DNA of 64,000 bases from Arthrobacter sp. 9AX. GTDB taxonomy: Bacteria > Actinomycetota > Actinomycetes > Actinomycetales > Micrococcaceae. Of this stretch, positions 33,684 through 42,401 are shown piece by piece (positions within the stretch are counted from its first letter, which is position 1; each line of letters starts with the position of its first letter). The notes under the pieces are model-generated. The model made no database searches and was not told the origin of the DNA. It saw only the letters and a list, made by a program, of their open reading frames with translations. The position numbers and the translations under genes were made by a program. The stretch covers positions 3,949,476-4,013,475 of the forward strand of contig NZ_LR733293.1 of assembly GCF_902506095.1 (NCBI RefSeq), written 5' to 3'.

Positions 33684-35152
33684 AGAAACTACTGTTCGCA
33701 AGTATTGCCCTTGTTCTAATGATCACGGTGCCGGCGTCCCCGGCTAACGCACAAGGAAAAACGTCTACGCAAACTGAATGTCGCCACACCCAACCTTCCC
33801 CGCTTCCAGCCCAGATCACTGCTCGCCCCGTCGTTTACGTACATGGGTGGCTGGGATCGGCCTCGCACCACGAGGACGGCCCCGAGCTGCTGGAACAGGG
33901 TCTTGGCCCTGGCTACAAGGTTTTCGCTTTCGACTACTCCTTCGCCAACACGATATGGGGCGGCTCTGGAGAGGCGGCCTCCTGTCTTGCCGACTATATT
34001 CGCCAACTCTCCTCCGCCATGCCCGAGGGCGACCGGAAAGTTCTTGCGGTCGGCCACTCAATGGGCGGGATCGTCATCCGTGCCGCTGCCGGTGTTCTCG
34101 CTCAATCCGGTCAGGGCAGCATCCTGGGCGGGGCAGTGAGCCTGGGTACGCCATATGCCGGATCACCATGGGGCGGGACGGCTTATGCTGACATGCTCCA
34201 AGGAACTGACAGCGCTGGCCTTGATCCTGCAAAGGTTGGAATGCCCAAGGCGGAAACCTCTGCCGCGACATGTCTAGCCGTTCCCCTTCCAAGCAACTGT
34301 GCGACTTTCCCTTACCTCCCCGCCAACACAAAATACGCCATGGTCGGATCCCAGATCATCATCGAAAGGCGCCTTTTCGGGCTCCGATTCATGTCAGCCG
34401 ACATACCCCTCTTTGGGGACGCCATCGTCCCCAAATTGTCAGCGACCGGATACATCGATACATCCGCAAACACCCGCCCATCGGGCAAATTTTGGGGCGA
34501 GACAATCGTCGAATGTAAACACACGGCCGGATATCTTTCCCAGCAGCTACTACGGACCCGCTCTGTCGCAGGCACTGCTGCTTCACTTATCGGAACCACC
34601 ATTGAAGCGCTGGGAGACCAGCGCGCTCTGGACATGATGAGGGAGGGCAAAGCCGATGCATCTCAAATACCTCTCCTCATCCACGGCGTCTTCTCAGACT
34701 GCTTTCACAACGCGCTCCCCGAAAACGAAAAGGCGATAACCGCAGTCGTGGGCTACTTGAAGAAGATGGAGCCGGCGATCACCAGCACCACGAATGGGTC
34801 CGGCCCCTCTACTGATGAAGGCCAAGACCTGGGCGATCTTTCCGCCCTATCCGGGCGGTGGCAAGGTCCTGTCTACGGAGCTCAAAAAGGCTACGATCTC
34901 GTGCTCGAGCTAAACCACGTAAACGGCACCCTTTCGGCAACTGTTGACTACCCGCAGCTGAACTGCAGCGGAACATGGACCCAAACGGACCGGACCGGCA
35001 CGTCAGCACGATTTGAAGAACGAATAGACAACGACAAAAACAACCGTTGCGTAAAACGAGTAGATGTCACTCTCACAAAAACTTCCGCAGGTCCTCACAT
35101 CCGGATAAAAGGCATCGTCGGATTCATAGAGGCCGACCTCGTTAGGCAATAA
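33680..35152 (+). CDS. Secreted lipase-like alpha/beta hydrolase
   Basis: This 490-residue protein has a Sec signal peptide (MKKLLFASIALVLMITVPA ... ANA). The hydrolase domain begins with an oxyanion region PVVYVHGWLGSASH, and the nucleophile elbow is VGHSMGG (Ser127). Asp and His candidates follow in the second half. A separate C-terminal beta-rich domain (~385-490, GRWQGPVYGAQKGYDLVLEL ...) resembles small lipocalin-like or calycin-like domains and may bind lipid. Even Cys count suggests disulfides. Likely acts outside the cell on esters or lipids; substrate unknown. Confidence 0.8.
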   Translation: MKKLLFASIALVLMITVPASPANAQGKTSTQTECRHTQPSPLPAQITARPVVYVHGWLGSASHHEDGPELLEQGLGPGYKVFAFDYSFANTIWGGSGEAASCLADYIRQLSSAMPEGDRKVLAVGHSMGGIVIRAAAGVLAQSGQGSILGGAVSLGTPYAGSPWGGTAYADMLQGTDSAGLDPAKVGMPKAETSAATCLAVPLPSNCATFPYLPANTKYAMVGSQIIIERRLFGLRFMSADIPLFGDAIVPKLSATGYIDTSANTRPSGKFWGETIVECKHTAGYLSQQLLRTRSVAGTAASLIGTTIEALGDQRALDMMREGKADASQIPLLIHGVFSDCFHNALPENEKAITAVVGYLKKMEPAITSTTNGSGPSTDEGQDLGDLSALSGRWQGPVYGAQKGYDLVLELNHVNGTLSATVDYPQLNCSGTWTQTDRTGTSARFEERIDNDKNNRCVKRVDVTLTKTSAGPHIRIKGIVGFIEADLVRQ

Positions 35153-35278
35153 TTCCGAGTCCGTTCCAGCACCGCCGGCGTCAGACAACCCTCTTCCAAG
35201 GGATTAACTCTGCGGATCACAGCAGCTAGGACATCTACCGGGAGCCCGTCCCTACCCAGCTCTACCGATGGAAAAAAC

Positions 35279-36070
35279 ATGAAAAAACGAATGACCATAA
35301 CTATCCTGTCAGCAGTATTGGGGCTGACAGGGTGCACAACTCAAGGACCGGAAGCAGCACAGACTGCTGGGGCGGCACTAACCACGGAAGCCTTCACCCC
35401 TAACCCACGAGTCCCGCTGCGGAACTACACCGCAGAGCAAATACTCCAGGTACTCGAAGGATTACGGGACTCGGAAGGCACCAAACCCGCCCAACTGCTA
35501 AGCCATCAAGCCATGGTGGCGCAGTCCGATGCCAACGCAGCGAAGACGATGCCCACGACGCTCACACCCGAAATCGACCCGGAGAGCTGCACGCCGTTTG
35601 TCAATCTCGCGCCCACTTTGGAGGACGGCCTAACTACCGGGACTGCTATGTTCTCGTCCCCTACAGGAATGACGACGATGATCATGGCCGCCGTGGACCC
35701 CGTCAACGGCCATGATAAACGCGCAGAGAATAACGCCTCATTGATACAGGAGTGCGGGAACCTCACCCTGAAAATAGCCGGTCAGGAGGCCAAACTGACA
35801 ATGACTGAAGTTCCGCTCGAAATTGAATCGGAAAATTCCTTGGCGGTACGTGCAACTGGAACGATGGCCGGAACAGAGCTCAACATGGTGAGCTTCACCG
35901 CCAACACAGGCAGCGTTCTCCTCAGCGGGGCGGCCATCTCAACCGCGAATTTTGACGAGCCCGCCGTACTACAGGACCTGTCCCTGATCATCCAAGACGC
36001 CCTCGACCGTTTCGCGGAGCTCCCGGCGACTTCGACTGCAAACAGAAATTTTTCTGCTACACCCCGGTAG
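35279..36070 (+). CDS. Putative lipoprotein
   Basis: This 263-residue protein has a signal peptide and lipobox LTGC (Cys at ~19). The mature domain has two Cys that could pair (ESCTPFVNLAPTLEDGL and QECGNLTLKIAGQ). The layout is like the extracellular sensor-type lipoproteins of Actinobacteria (PknH-C-like), with a low-complexity N-terminal region and a C-terminal helix. No enzymatic motif. It is part of the same run of envelope genes. Confidence 0.7.
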   Translation: MKKRMTITILSAVLGLTGCTTQGPEAAQTAGAALTTEAFTPNPRVPLRNYTAEQILQVLEGLRDSEGTKPAQLLSHQAMVAQSDANAAKTMPTTLTPEIDPESCTPFVNLAPTLEDGLTTGTAMFSSPTGMTTMIMAAVDPVNGHDKRAENNASLIQECGNLTLKIAGQEAKLTMTEVPLEIESENSLAVRATGTMAGTELNMVSFTANTGSVLLSGAAISTANFDEPAVLQDLSLIIQDALDRFAELPATSTANRNFSATPR

Positions 36071-36157
36071 CCGGAACCGCGAACACCAGCCCAACGACCT
36101 GGGCTGGAAAAATGACGCACACATTTAGTGAGATATCGAACAGAACAGGAACAAGAC

Positions 36158-36628
36158 ATGAGCCAACCCGAAGCCAGCCCGTATCCGGAAAAGCCTGTGG
36201 GTCCTCCCGCCGTCAACAACATGCCACACGGCGCTCTTCCTTCAACAGGGAGCCCCACGCTCTATAGGCCACCGGTGCCTCCGTCCGAGTACCAGCTGCA
36301 TCCCCTCGACGACAAGCAATGGGGAACGTTCGCTCACTTCGGGGGGCTGGCAGGCTTCATCCCCACTCTCGTTATCTACCTCGTTTTTAAGGATCGAGGC
36401 CGTTTTGCCCGCCAAGAGTCTGCGGAAGCCCTCAACTTCCACATCAATCTCGCTGCTGCAAACATCCTCTTCTTAGTCTTCTCGCTCATCCCCATCATCG
36501 GGTTACTGTTCAGCCTTGCACTTTTCGGGTTGTGGATCGCCGTCATGGTCTTTTCGATCCTGGCCGGAATCTCTGCCGCCAGAGGCAACCCCTACCGCTA
36601 CCCCATCCTGTTCCGGGTCATTAACTAA
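36158..36628 (+). CDS. DUF4870-family membrane protein
   Basis: This 156-residue protein has a Pro-rich cytosolic N-terminus (to ~60), then AHFGGLAGFIPTLVIYLVF, RQESAEALNFHINLA and two more membrane segments, the standard DUF4870 (Tic20-like) pattern of a conserved Glu-A-L-N-F between helices. ATG 36158 follows AGGA. It is the last gene of the envelope run. Family recognised, role unknown. Confidence 0.85.
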   Translation: MSQPEASPYPEKPVGPPAVNNMPHGALPSTGSPTLYRPPVPPSEYQLHPLDDKQWGTFAHFGGLAGFIPTLVIYLVFKDRGRFARQESAEALNFHINLAAANILFLVFSLIPIIGLLFSLALFGLWIAVMVFSILAGISAARGNPYRYPILFRVIN

Positions 36629-36972
36629 AGCCCGCGCTGACTCAAACATATTGGGGTAGCTCTTCATCCGCGTAACGTTTGCGGCCGGGAATAAAGTCCA
36701 ATTGAGTTAGATAGCTTACCTTCCTACTCTGCAACACTGCATTTCACCCGGAGCTGATAGTGGACCTTTTTGCTAGGGAGTTCGGTTGAAGCTTCAACGA
36801 ATGTTCCCTGGATGGTCTACTTCATGCCTACCCGGACGTGCGGGCGCGGCGGGAAGCCTTCAGAACGGTCAACGCTCTGCCCAGCAGCTCCGCTTCTACA
36901 CCGGGCAAATGAGCGTCCTCGCTGTCGAGCTAGGCGATGGCACCGGCAAAGCCGCACTTCGTCCAGATAGGG
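36629..36972. other. Intergenic region without recognisable gene
   Basis: No convincing coding frame. It contains a 14-bp palindrome (GTTGAAGCTTCAAC, 36785-36798) and leads directly into repeat copy D. Confidence 0.5.
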
Positions 36973-37361
36973 CACACCCCAACCTGACGCCGCGCCCGCC
37001 TGACCAGGGAGGTTTTGCCGTCGTCGGAGTCGGGGTCTTGTTCTCAGACACGTCCCGAGCCGCGTGAGGTGACTTCGCCATCCCCTGCCCTGGAGCGATT
37101 CCCCATAAGCCCACATTTCGGCTCTTTCGCTATCCTCGGGACGGACCGCCCCCTCAGTTTCCTGCCCTTCGGACTGTCAGGATGGAATCTGAATCATCAT
37201 CGAGTTAGTGTCAATGAAACGGAATTGCACTCTATTCTGACAGCCGGCATTTCGGCGAGGCGACGTCCACGAAACCTCGCCAGATGCGGCGGGTACCGTA
37301 CCCTCTTTCGGCTTGGATAGATCCTCCGACTACTTGACCGAATATCCGCTATCGGCTCTTT
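36973..37361 (+). repeat. Dispersed intergenic repeat, copy D
   Basis: CACACCCCAACCTGACG (36973-36989), CTGTCAGGATGGAATCTGAA (37174-37193), CACTCTATTCTGACAG (to 37243) and the TTGACC tail block (37333-37361) reproduce copy A. The inverted-motif module is 70 bp. The right part overlaps the frameshifted 3' end of the GAF-ANTAR gene on the minus strand. Confidence 0.82.
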
Positions 37362-38144
37362 GAAATGGGCAGGGGAGTACCCCCTGGAAGGGGCTTTGGG
37401 GCTGGTTTCAGTCGTCGAAGCGCAGGGACTTGTCGGGGTTACGCCGAGGTGGGCGATAATCTCTGCTGCGACGTCGTGGAGTTTTTGGTTGCGGTGGCTG
37501 GAGGCTGTGGCGAGGAGTTCGAATGCTTGGTCGTGGGTGCAGCGGTTTTGGGCCATGATGACGCCGCAGGCAGCATCGATGACGGTGCGGGTGGCCATGG
37601 CTGTTTTCAGGTCGGCGTTCAGTTGTTCGACGGTTTCGATCCGGATGGCCAGGCGCAGGGTGCTGCCGGCCACGTGCGCGAAGTCGGAGGCTTCGTCGAT
37701 GATCTCGGCGGTAAAAACGCCGGTGGCGGTGGCGAAAAAGTTCAGCACGGCTTCGGACGTTTCCCCCAAATCCATCGGGACGCCCAAAGCGCTGCGGCAC
37801 CCCTCGGCGGCCAGGGCGCGGCTGTAGTCAGGCCAGCTGGTATCGGTGGACACGTCAGCCAGGAGCACCGGATGGCCCACGTTCAGGGCCTCCAGACATG
37901 GGCCTTGGCCGAGGCTCTGTTCGATGCGGTCAAGCATGACTGCCTTCTCACTGCTGCCCGCGACGGTGGCGGTGCGTCTGCGCCGGCGCAAGGTCACTGC
38001 GCAGTCGATGGTTTCGCTGGCGGCTTTGCTCATCGCGTCCGCCGCGAAACGGGTCACGCCGTTCAAGATACTTTGAATGTCGGCGCTGCCGGTTACCAGC
38101 CCGTGCAGGCTGATGATGTGCTCGGCGTGTCCGGTGGAGTCCAT
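37197..38144 (-). CDS. GAF-ANTAR domain transcription antitermination regulator, altered C-terminus
   Basis: The GAF domain (~20-160, with GQGPCLEALNVGHPVLL and GVPMDLGETSEAVLNFFA) is followed by an ANTAR RNA-binding domain (~170-230: TVIDAACGVIMAQNRC, AFELLATASSHRN, LHDVAAEII). ATG 38144 gives a normal N-terminus. The expected end of such proteins, K-S-L-R-F-D-D-stop, is present in another frame (stop at 37408). A one-base deletion near 37440-37445 diverts the frame, which then runs ~70 codons through repeat copy D to 37197. The regulator core is intact; the tail is probably not functional. It may also be a sequencing error. Confidence 0.8.
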   Translation of the reverse strand: MDSTGHAEHIISLHGLVTGSADIQSILNGVTRFAADAMSKAASETIDCAVTLRRRRRTATVAGSSEKAVMLDRIEQSLGQGPCLEALNVGHPVLLADVSTDTSWPDYSRALAAEGCRSALGVPMDLGETSEAVLNFFATATGVFTAEIIDEASDFAHVAGSTLRLAIRIETVEQLNADLKTAMATRTVIDAACGVIMAQNRCTHDQAFELLATASSHRNQKLHDVAAEIIAHLGVTPTSPCASTTETSPKAPSRGYSPAHFKEPIADIRSSSRRIYPSRKRVRYPPHLARFRGRRLAEMPAVRIECNSVSLTLTR

Positions 38145-38344
38145 GAGCCTAATCGTAGGAACAACCCTGCCCCACGTCACCTCTATGTGCTGGCCGGCCC
38201 CGCGTCCCGACTGACGAGCAGCCCACTGTCCGGAAACAGGCTCCCGTTCCCGGTTGGCCGGCAAGGTGCCGTCCGGTACCGTGGATATCAGTAAGTAGGC
38301 TGATCAATTTGGGAGCAGTCGCCTACCGCGATGAGGTGGCAGGG

Positions 38345-38554
38345 ATGGATGATCCACGGCATGGAGCGCGAAGCCTCGTAGAACTGAACATCATCAGTGT
38401 TGAAGGTCTTTGGCTGAGGTATTGGGGTAATGGCGGGATCGCGGATGCCTTCAATTTCGAGGCATGCCTTTACGAAGCCCAGGTACTCCCGGAGTATGAA
38501 CTCGCTGTTCTGGCGTGGGTGATGGAAGACCTCGACGCGGAATCCTCCCGTTGA
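38345..38554 (+). CDS. Small conserved-looking hypothetical protein
   Basis: This protein of ~69 residues starts at ATG 38345 behind GGCAGG. The sequence (SLVELNIISVEGLWLRYWG, FNFEACLYEAQVLPEYEL, LAVLAWVMEDL) is acidic and aromatic and looks like a single alpha/beta domain. I recall similar short hypothetical proteins in Arthrobacter genomes but have no function for it. A start 36 bases earlier (38309) is possible. Confidence 0.6.
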   Translation: MDDPRHGARSLVELNIISVEGLWLRYWGNGGIADAFNFEACLYEAQVLPEYELAVLAWVMEDLDAESSR

Positions 38555-38770
38555 CGCTGCCGACAGCAGACTTATCCTTGCCCTTGTCCCTTTTTGCCAG
38601 CCACTTGTAGTACGGCCCCTCATCCTGTTTCGGAGGTGCCCTGCGCGAGGCCGGTTAATGCTTGGGTCCGCAAGGGAGCCTTCACCCTCAACGGATGATA
38701 CCTGTTGAATTGTTGGCCGCTTCGGTATTGGCAGAGCTTCTCATGGACGGCACTTCAGGGGTTGGAGCCG

Positions 38771-39013
38771 TCAGCCGCGAACTTTCCTGAGGTGCAACCT
38801 GTGCCGACGGGCCGGGGTTTGGCCCATTACCGGGCGGACGCGTCGCCAGGGCCTGTGCGGACGGTTGCTGGTCGGATCAGGCGCACTCGGAGCCGAAGCC
38901 ACGACCGAGGATCCCTTCCTGCGGCGCCTCAGCCTCAGCAGTATGAATACCGTTAAACCGATCCAGGCCACTGCTGTGCCGAGTACCAGGATCAACGCCG
39001 GGATCGTATCCAT
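38771..39013 (-). CDS. Small single-pass membrane protein
   Basis: This 80-residue protein begins MDTIPALILVLGTAVAWIG, one transmembrane helix, followed by a strongly basic tail (RLRRRRKGSS ... RRHRLHLRKVRG). A longer frame to 39085 is open without ribosome site. No family recognised. Between it and the gene at 38554 there is no supported gene, although the minus strand near 38566-38640 reads a start-less K-Q-D-E-G-P-Y-Y-K-W segment. Confidence 0.45.
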   Translation of the reverse strand: MDTIPALILVLGTAVAWIGLTVFILLRLRRRRKGSSVVASAPSAPDPTSNRPHRPWRRVRPVMGQTPARRHRLHLRKVRG

Positions 39014-39248
39014 GACTGAGTGTAAGCCGCGCAGCGACTGCGCGTGTCCCCTATTTTTGCGGGGCTTCTGCAGTCTCGCGGCCACGAGCGATGACCGCCC
39101 CCGCAGCGGTCAAAAGCAACGGATAGAAGGATTTTCAAAGGCCGTCGCGGGGTCGTACCTGCCTCTTCCGGCACTGGAGGCGGGGGCCGGATGCCGCAGC
39201 TGAGGAGAAGCCGGGCGGACGCCAGTGGGCGACTTGGGTGTGCAACGG

Positions 39249-39282
39249 CCATGGTCCGCCCCCAATGGAAAGCGGACCATGG
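39249..39282 (-). terminator. Terminator of the MarR/YsnF operon
   Basis: CCATGGTCCGC pairs perfectly with GCGGACCATGG over 11 bp with a 12-base loop, about 45 bases after the YsnF-like gene stop. On the plus strand ATCTTTT follows, so it could act in both directions. Confidence 0.7.
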
Positions 39283-39326
39283 CATCTTTTCGATGGGTCC
39301 GGAGGCGCTCCGGACTGGTATCAGCC

Positions 39327-40127
39327 CTATCGGTTGGTGCGGCCGTCGTCGTCGAGTTCGATGTTTTCCTTGCGAACTTCTTCGGTGACGGTGTGCTCTT
39401 CGGTTACTGTTTCCTTGTCCAGGCGGACTCTTTCGACCGGGACTGTTTCCTTTTCCACGACGGGGCGTTCCTCGTGGAGGATGACCTCGTGCTCTTCTTC
39501 GCTGATGGCAGGACCGGCCATCGCCGCTCCGCGGTTCTCCTCGGTGATGGGCTCGCGTTCGAGGCGGACTTCTTCGCGCTGGACCGGGACGGTGGTGGTG
39601 ACGTTCTCGGTGACCACGTACTTGCGCAGCCTCGCACGCCCGGTGGCCTGCTTTTCGGTGCCTACGTGTAACTGCTCCTCGGAGCGGGTCATCGCGTCAT
39701 CGGTGGTGGGACCGGAGGTGTCGTGCCCCACCGCGCCATGGGCTGCCGTTGTTTCCCGATCGGTGGTTCTCCGGTCGGTGGTGGCTCGATCGCCGGTGTA
39801 GGCGGCGCCGCCGGAGCGTTCGTAGTAGGTGTAGAGCTGGTCTTCCTCTTCGGGCTCAAGGTGGCCGTCGGGGGCGACACGGGGCGCGTCTTTGACCTTG
39901 TCCTTGGTGTAGGGGACGACGATGTCGTTGCCGTCCTGGGTCGCGGAGTCCAGCGGGACGAAGGATTCGTGGGTGCCGAACAGGCCGGTCTTGACGGTGA
40001 CCCAGGTCGGTTCCGAGGTGTCGTCAGCGGCGTAGATCTGTCCGATGCCTCCGATCTTGGTTCCGTCGGAGCCGATGACGTTGCCGCCGGCGGTGGTCAG
40101 TGCAGAAAGGTTCTCAGTGCTGATCAT
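39327..40127 (-). CDS. PRC-barrel and YsnF/AvaK (DUF2382) domain stress protein
   Basis: This 266-residue protein has an N-terminal PRC-barrel-like domain (GNVIGSDGTKIGGIGQIYAADD, taken in parts; VPYTKDKVKDAPRV), a hydrophilic linker, and a C-terminal DUF2382 block with alternating Glu/Arg/Val strands (VTENVTTTVPVQREEVRLE, VILHEERPVVEKETVPVER). It is very acidic and has no membrane segment. Such proteins are common in Actinobacteria under desiccation or osmotic stress regulons. It is the last gene of a minus-strand operon that begins at 43201. Confidence 0.85.
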   Translation of the reverse strand: MISTENLSALTTAGGNVIGSDGTKIGGIGQIYAADDTSEPTWVTVKTGLFGTHESFVPLDSATQDGNDIVVPYTKDKVKDAPRVAPDGHLEPEEEDQLYTYYERSGGAAYTGDRATTDRRTTDRETTAAHGAVGHDTSGPTTDDAMTRSEEQLHVGTEKQATGRARLRKYVVTENVTTTVPVQREEVRLEREPITEENRGAAMAGPAISEEEHEVILHEERPVVEKETVPVERVRLDKETVTEEHTVTEEVRKENIELDDDGRTNR

Positions 40128-40178
40128 GGTGTTCTCTTTCCTGTGCTGTTGATGAATCGATGTGTGGGGCAGCGGTGT

Positions 40179-40640
40179 TTAGCGGCTGGTCGAGCCTGCG
40201 GTGCGGGTGCTGTTGCGGGAGAGCAGGATGGCCAGGGCGATCATGGCGAGGCCGAGGATCAGGTGCAGCCAGTTGTCGGCGTTGTTGACCGGGACGAAGT
40301 TGGCGGGGGTGTCGTGGCCGGTGAGGAGGCCGTAAAGCCAGAGGATCAGGTAGACGACTCCGCCGTAGAGCAGGTAGTTCCGGGCCTGGGGGTTGGTGCG
40401 GGACATGAGGATCCCGGCGACGCCGAAGAGCAGGTGGACGATGTTGTGCAGGATCGAGACCTGGAAGATGCCCAGCAGGAGCGCTTCGGAGCCGTGCCCT
40501 GCGAACGAGAGCGCTTCGTAGTTGCTGGTGATGCCGGGGATGAAGCCGAGGACTCCTACCAGCAGGAAGACGGCCCCTACTGCCTGGGCTGCTCTTTGGA
40601 GGGTAGTTTTGGTTCCGGCAGCCCGGTTGGTTGTCGCCAT
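40179..40640 (-). CDS. DUF4383 membrane protein
   Basis: This 153-residue protein has four membrane helices in the DUF4383 pattern (LQRAAQAVGAVFLLVGVLGF, LLLGIFQVSILHNIVHLLFG, NYLLYGGVVYLILWLYGLL, NADNWLHLILGLAMIALAIL). Conserved His residues sit in NIVHLLFG and NWLHLILG. ATG 40640 follows AGGAG. It overlaps the end of the MarR frame by 64 bases, a sign that the MarR C-terminus is longer than usual. Function unknown. Confidence 0.85.
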   Translation of the reverse strand: MATTNRAAGTKTTLQRAAQAVGAVFLLVGVLGFIPGITSNYEALSFAGHGSEALLLGIFQVSILHNIVHLLFGVAGILMSRTNPQARNYLLYGGVVYLILWLYGLLTGHDTPANFVPVNNADNWLHLILGLAMIALAILLSRNSTRTAGSTSR

Positions 40641-41281
40641 GGTGTTACTCCTGTTGCGTTGTAATGTGTCTTTTGCCGATCCCGCCGGTGGCCGCCGCCT
40701 GGGGCGGACGGTGCGTTGATGTCGGGGCCCAGGTGTCGTGTTGTGGCGCCCTGCTCGGCGTTCCTGAGGCGGAGGATGTGTTGTTCCAGATGCCGGCGGA
40801 ACAAGCCTTCGTCAGCGGCGCCCGACTCGATCCCGTCACGGATGAGGTTTTCAGCGGTGGCAAGGATGTCCCGCCCCTTGCTGGTGAGGTGGATGTCCGC
40901 ACTCCGGCCGTCCCTGCCGGCCACCTTGGTCAGAAGCCCGAGGCTTTGAAGCCGGCTCAGCACCTTGCCCAGGCTTTGCCTGCTCACGCAGAGCGTTTCG
41001 GCAAGGTCGGTCGCGGTGGTGGGTTCACGTTCGGCCGCTGTTTCGAGTGCGTCCAGTGATCCGGTGGTCAGTCCGAGCCTGGCGAGGCGTCGGTTGAGAC
41101 GCCGCTCATCCAGCCGCGCTGCGATGCTGACAAGCCGATGGGTGGCCCACCGCTCCGGGACGGCGCCCGGTGCCGGCTTCATGTGCCGCGGCCCGCAGGC
41201 AATGGATGGTTCCTGGTCGGGGCCCTGCGGTCTCCCCGGGAGATTCCGGGGAGACCTGGGGGCCCTGTCCTGGGCGCTCAT
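40577..41281 (-). CDS. MarR family transcriptional regulator
   Basis: This 234-residue frame has a MarR winged helix around residues 40-150 (LTTGSLDALETAAEREPTT, DLAETLCVSRQSLGKVLSRL, TKVAGRDGRSADIHLTSKGRD). ATG 41281 overlaps the previous stop by ATGA; an internal Met (41182) would remove a basic N-terminal tail. The last ~65 residues are Pro/Arg-rich, unusual for MarR, and overlap the next gene. It lies inside the operon, and paired operators sit before the first gene, so autoregulation is likely. Confidence 0.83.
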   Translation of the reverse strand: MSAQDRAPRSPRNLPGRPQGPDQEPSIACGPRHMKPAPGAVPERWATHRLVSIAARLDERRLNRRLARLGLTTGSLDALETAAEREPTTATDLAETLCVSRQSLGKVLSRLQSLGLLTKVAGRDGRSADIHLTSKGRDILATAENLIRDGIESGAADEGLFRRHLEQHILRLRNAEQGATTRHLGPDINAPSAPGGGHRRDRQKTHYNATGVTPWRQPTGLPEPKLPSKEQPRQ

Positions 41282-41973
41282 GTGCTCTGGACGTTGTCCT
41301 TGGCATCTGCCGCGCGGTCTTTGACGTCGGTGACGGCGCTTTGGCCTTCAGTCTTGACGTTCTGCACGCCCTCGGCAGCGGTTGCCTTCACGCTTTCCAT
41401 GGCTTCCTGGGCTGGTTCCTTCAGGTCCTGGACCATGTCCTTGGCGGCGTCGGTGACCTGGCTCGCCAAGGGCTCAGCAGCCGTTTTGAGCTGCTGGGCT
41501 GCCTCGCGTTCCCTCTGGCTGGCCGGGATCAGGGACGAGATCAGCATCCCGGCCCCGAACGCGATCAGCCCGGCGGCCAGGGGGTTGCCCTGGGCCTGGG
41601 CTTTGACCTGGGACGGGGCGGCGCTGAACGCGGAACCGGCATCCGAGAGTTTCGTGGCAACGGTGTCCTTTGCCCCGTGCAGGGTATCGCCGGTGGCGTG
41701 CACGGCGTTACCGGTGTGCCCAGTGCCGGAGGAAACCTTGTCCTGCACAGTGGAAGCCTTGTCCTGGACGGTGGAGGCCGCCGAATCGGCGACTCCCATA
41801 ACTTTGTCCTTTACCCCCGCCACGGCGTCCCTGACGCTGCCCTTGACCTTTTCGGTCTGGCGTTGGACGACGTTGGCCGGGGTAACCTTGTCCGCGACGG
41901 CATCCACATTGGTGCCCAGGCGGGCGCGGGTTTCTTCTATTTCCTGACGGATTGCATCCGGGTTATCGCTCAT
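41278..41973 (-). CDS. DUF3618 domain protein, LEA-like
   Basis: This 231-residue protein has the DUF3618 signature at the N-terminus (NPDAIRQEIEETRARLGTNVD), then alternating coiled segments rich in Lys, Ala, Val and Asp (TVQDKASTVQDKVSS) like LEA proteins, and one membrane segment (NPLAAGLIAFGAGMLISSLIP) near the middle. Membrane-tethered coiled-coil layout. It overlaps both neighbours by four bases. Probably an envelope stress protein. Confidence 0.83.
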   Translation of the reverse strand: MSDNPDAIRQEIEETRARLGTNVDAVADKVTPANVVQRQTEKVKGSVRDAVAGVKDKVMGVADSAASTVQDKASTVQDKVSSGTGHTGNAVHATGDTLHGAKDTVATKLSDAGSAFSAAPSQVKAQAQGNPLAAGLIAFGAGMLISSLIPASQREREAAQQLKTAAEPLASQVTDAAKDMVQDLKEPAQEAMESVKATAAEGVQNVKTEGQSAVTDVKDRAADAKDNVQST

Positions 41974-42401
41974 CGGTTTACCTCACCTGGTTTTAGAGTT
42001 GGGGGAATTTCAGAGAGTGTCTCGCCCGTCTGGGGCATGCCCTTGATCTGCTTGAGTTCCTTGCGGCCGATCGAGGCCAGGACCGCCGCTACGATGCCCC
42101 AGATGACGGCGACAATCAGCGCGGCCCAGCCCAACGGCATCAGGGCGCCCAGGGCAAACATCAGCCCCAGGGACAGGAACAACAGGACGAAGTGCCCGGC
42201 CACACCGGCACCGGCGAGCATCCCGGCGCCCTTGCCCGCCTTGGTCGCGGACTGCTTCGCCTCGGCCTTCGCCAGCTCCACTTCCTGACGCATCAGCGTG
42301 GACAAGTCCCGGGTTACCTCGCCCAGCAAGTCCCCCAGCGAGGTGTTGTCCGCCTTTACATGCGCCTCGCTCGGCGGGGGCTCGGGAATCTGACTGCTCA
42401 C
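41970..42401 (-). CDS. Actinobacterial holin-X family (phage holin) membrane protein
   Basis: This 143-residue protein has an N-terminal helical segment (LGDLLGEVTRDLSTLMRQEVE, then LAKAEAKQ) followed by two membrane helices (GMLAGAGVAGHFVLLFLSLG, PLGWAALIVAVIWGIVAAV), the pattern of the Phage_holin_3_6/holin-X family. These are chromosomal envelope proteins, not phage lysis genes, and regularly sit beside DUF3618 genes, as here. Translationally coupled to both neighbours. Confidence 0.85.
   Translation of the reverse strand: MSSQIPEPPPSEAHVKADNTSLGDLLGEVTRDLSTLMRQEVELAKAEAKQSATKAGKGAGMLAGAGVAGHFVLLFLSLGLMFALGALMPLGWAALIVAVIWGIVAAVLASIGRKELKQIKGMPQTGETLSEIPPTLKPGEVNR

Noticed and set aside
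36785..36798. 14-bp palindrome GTTGAAGCTTCAAC
   Set aside because: No second copy, gene or promoter context to support a regulatory role.
41970..42401. Holin-like protein as a sign of a prophage
   Set aside because: Holin-X proteins are ordinary chromosomal envelope proteins in Actinobacteria and no other phage gene is near.
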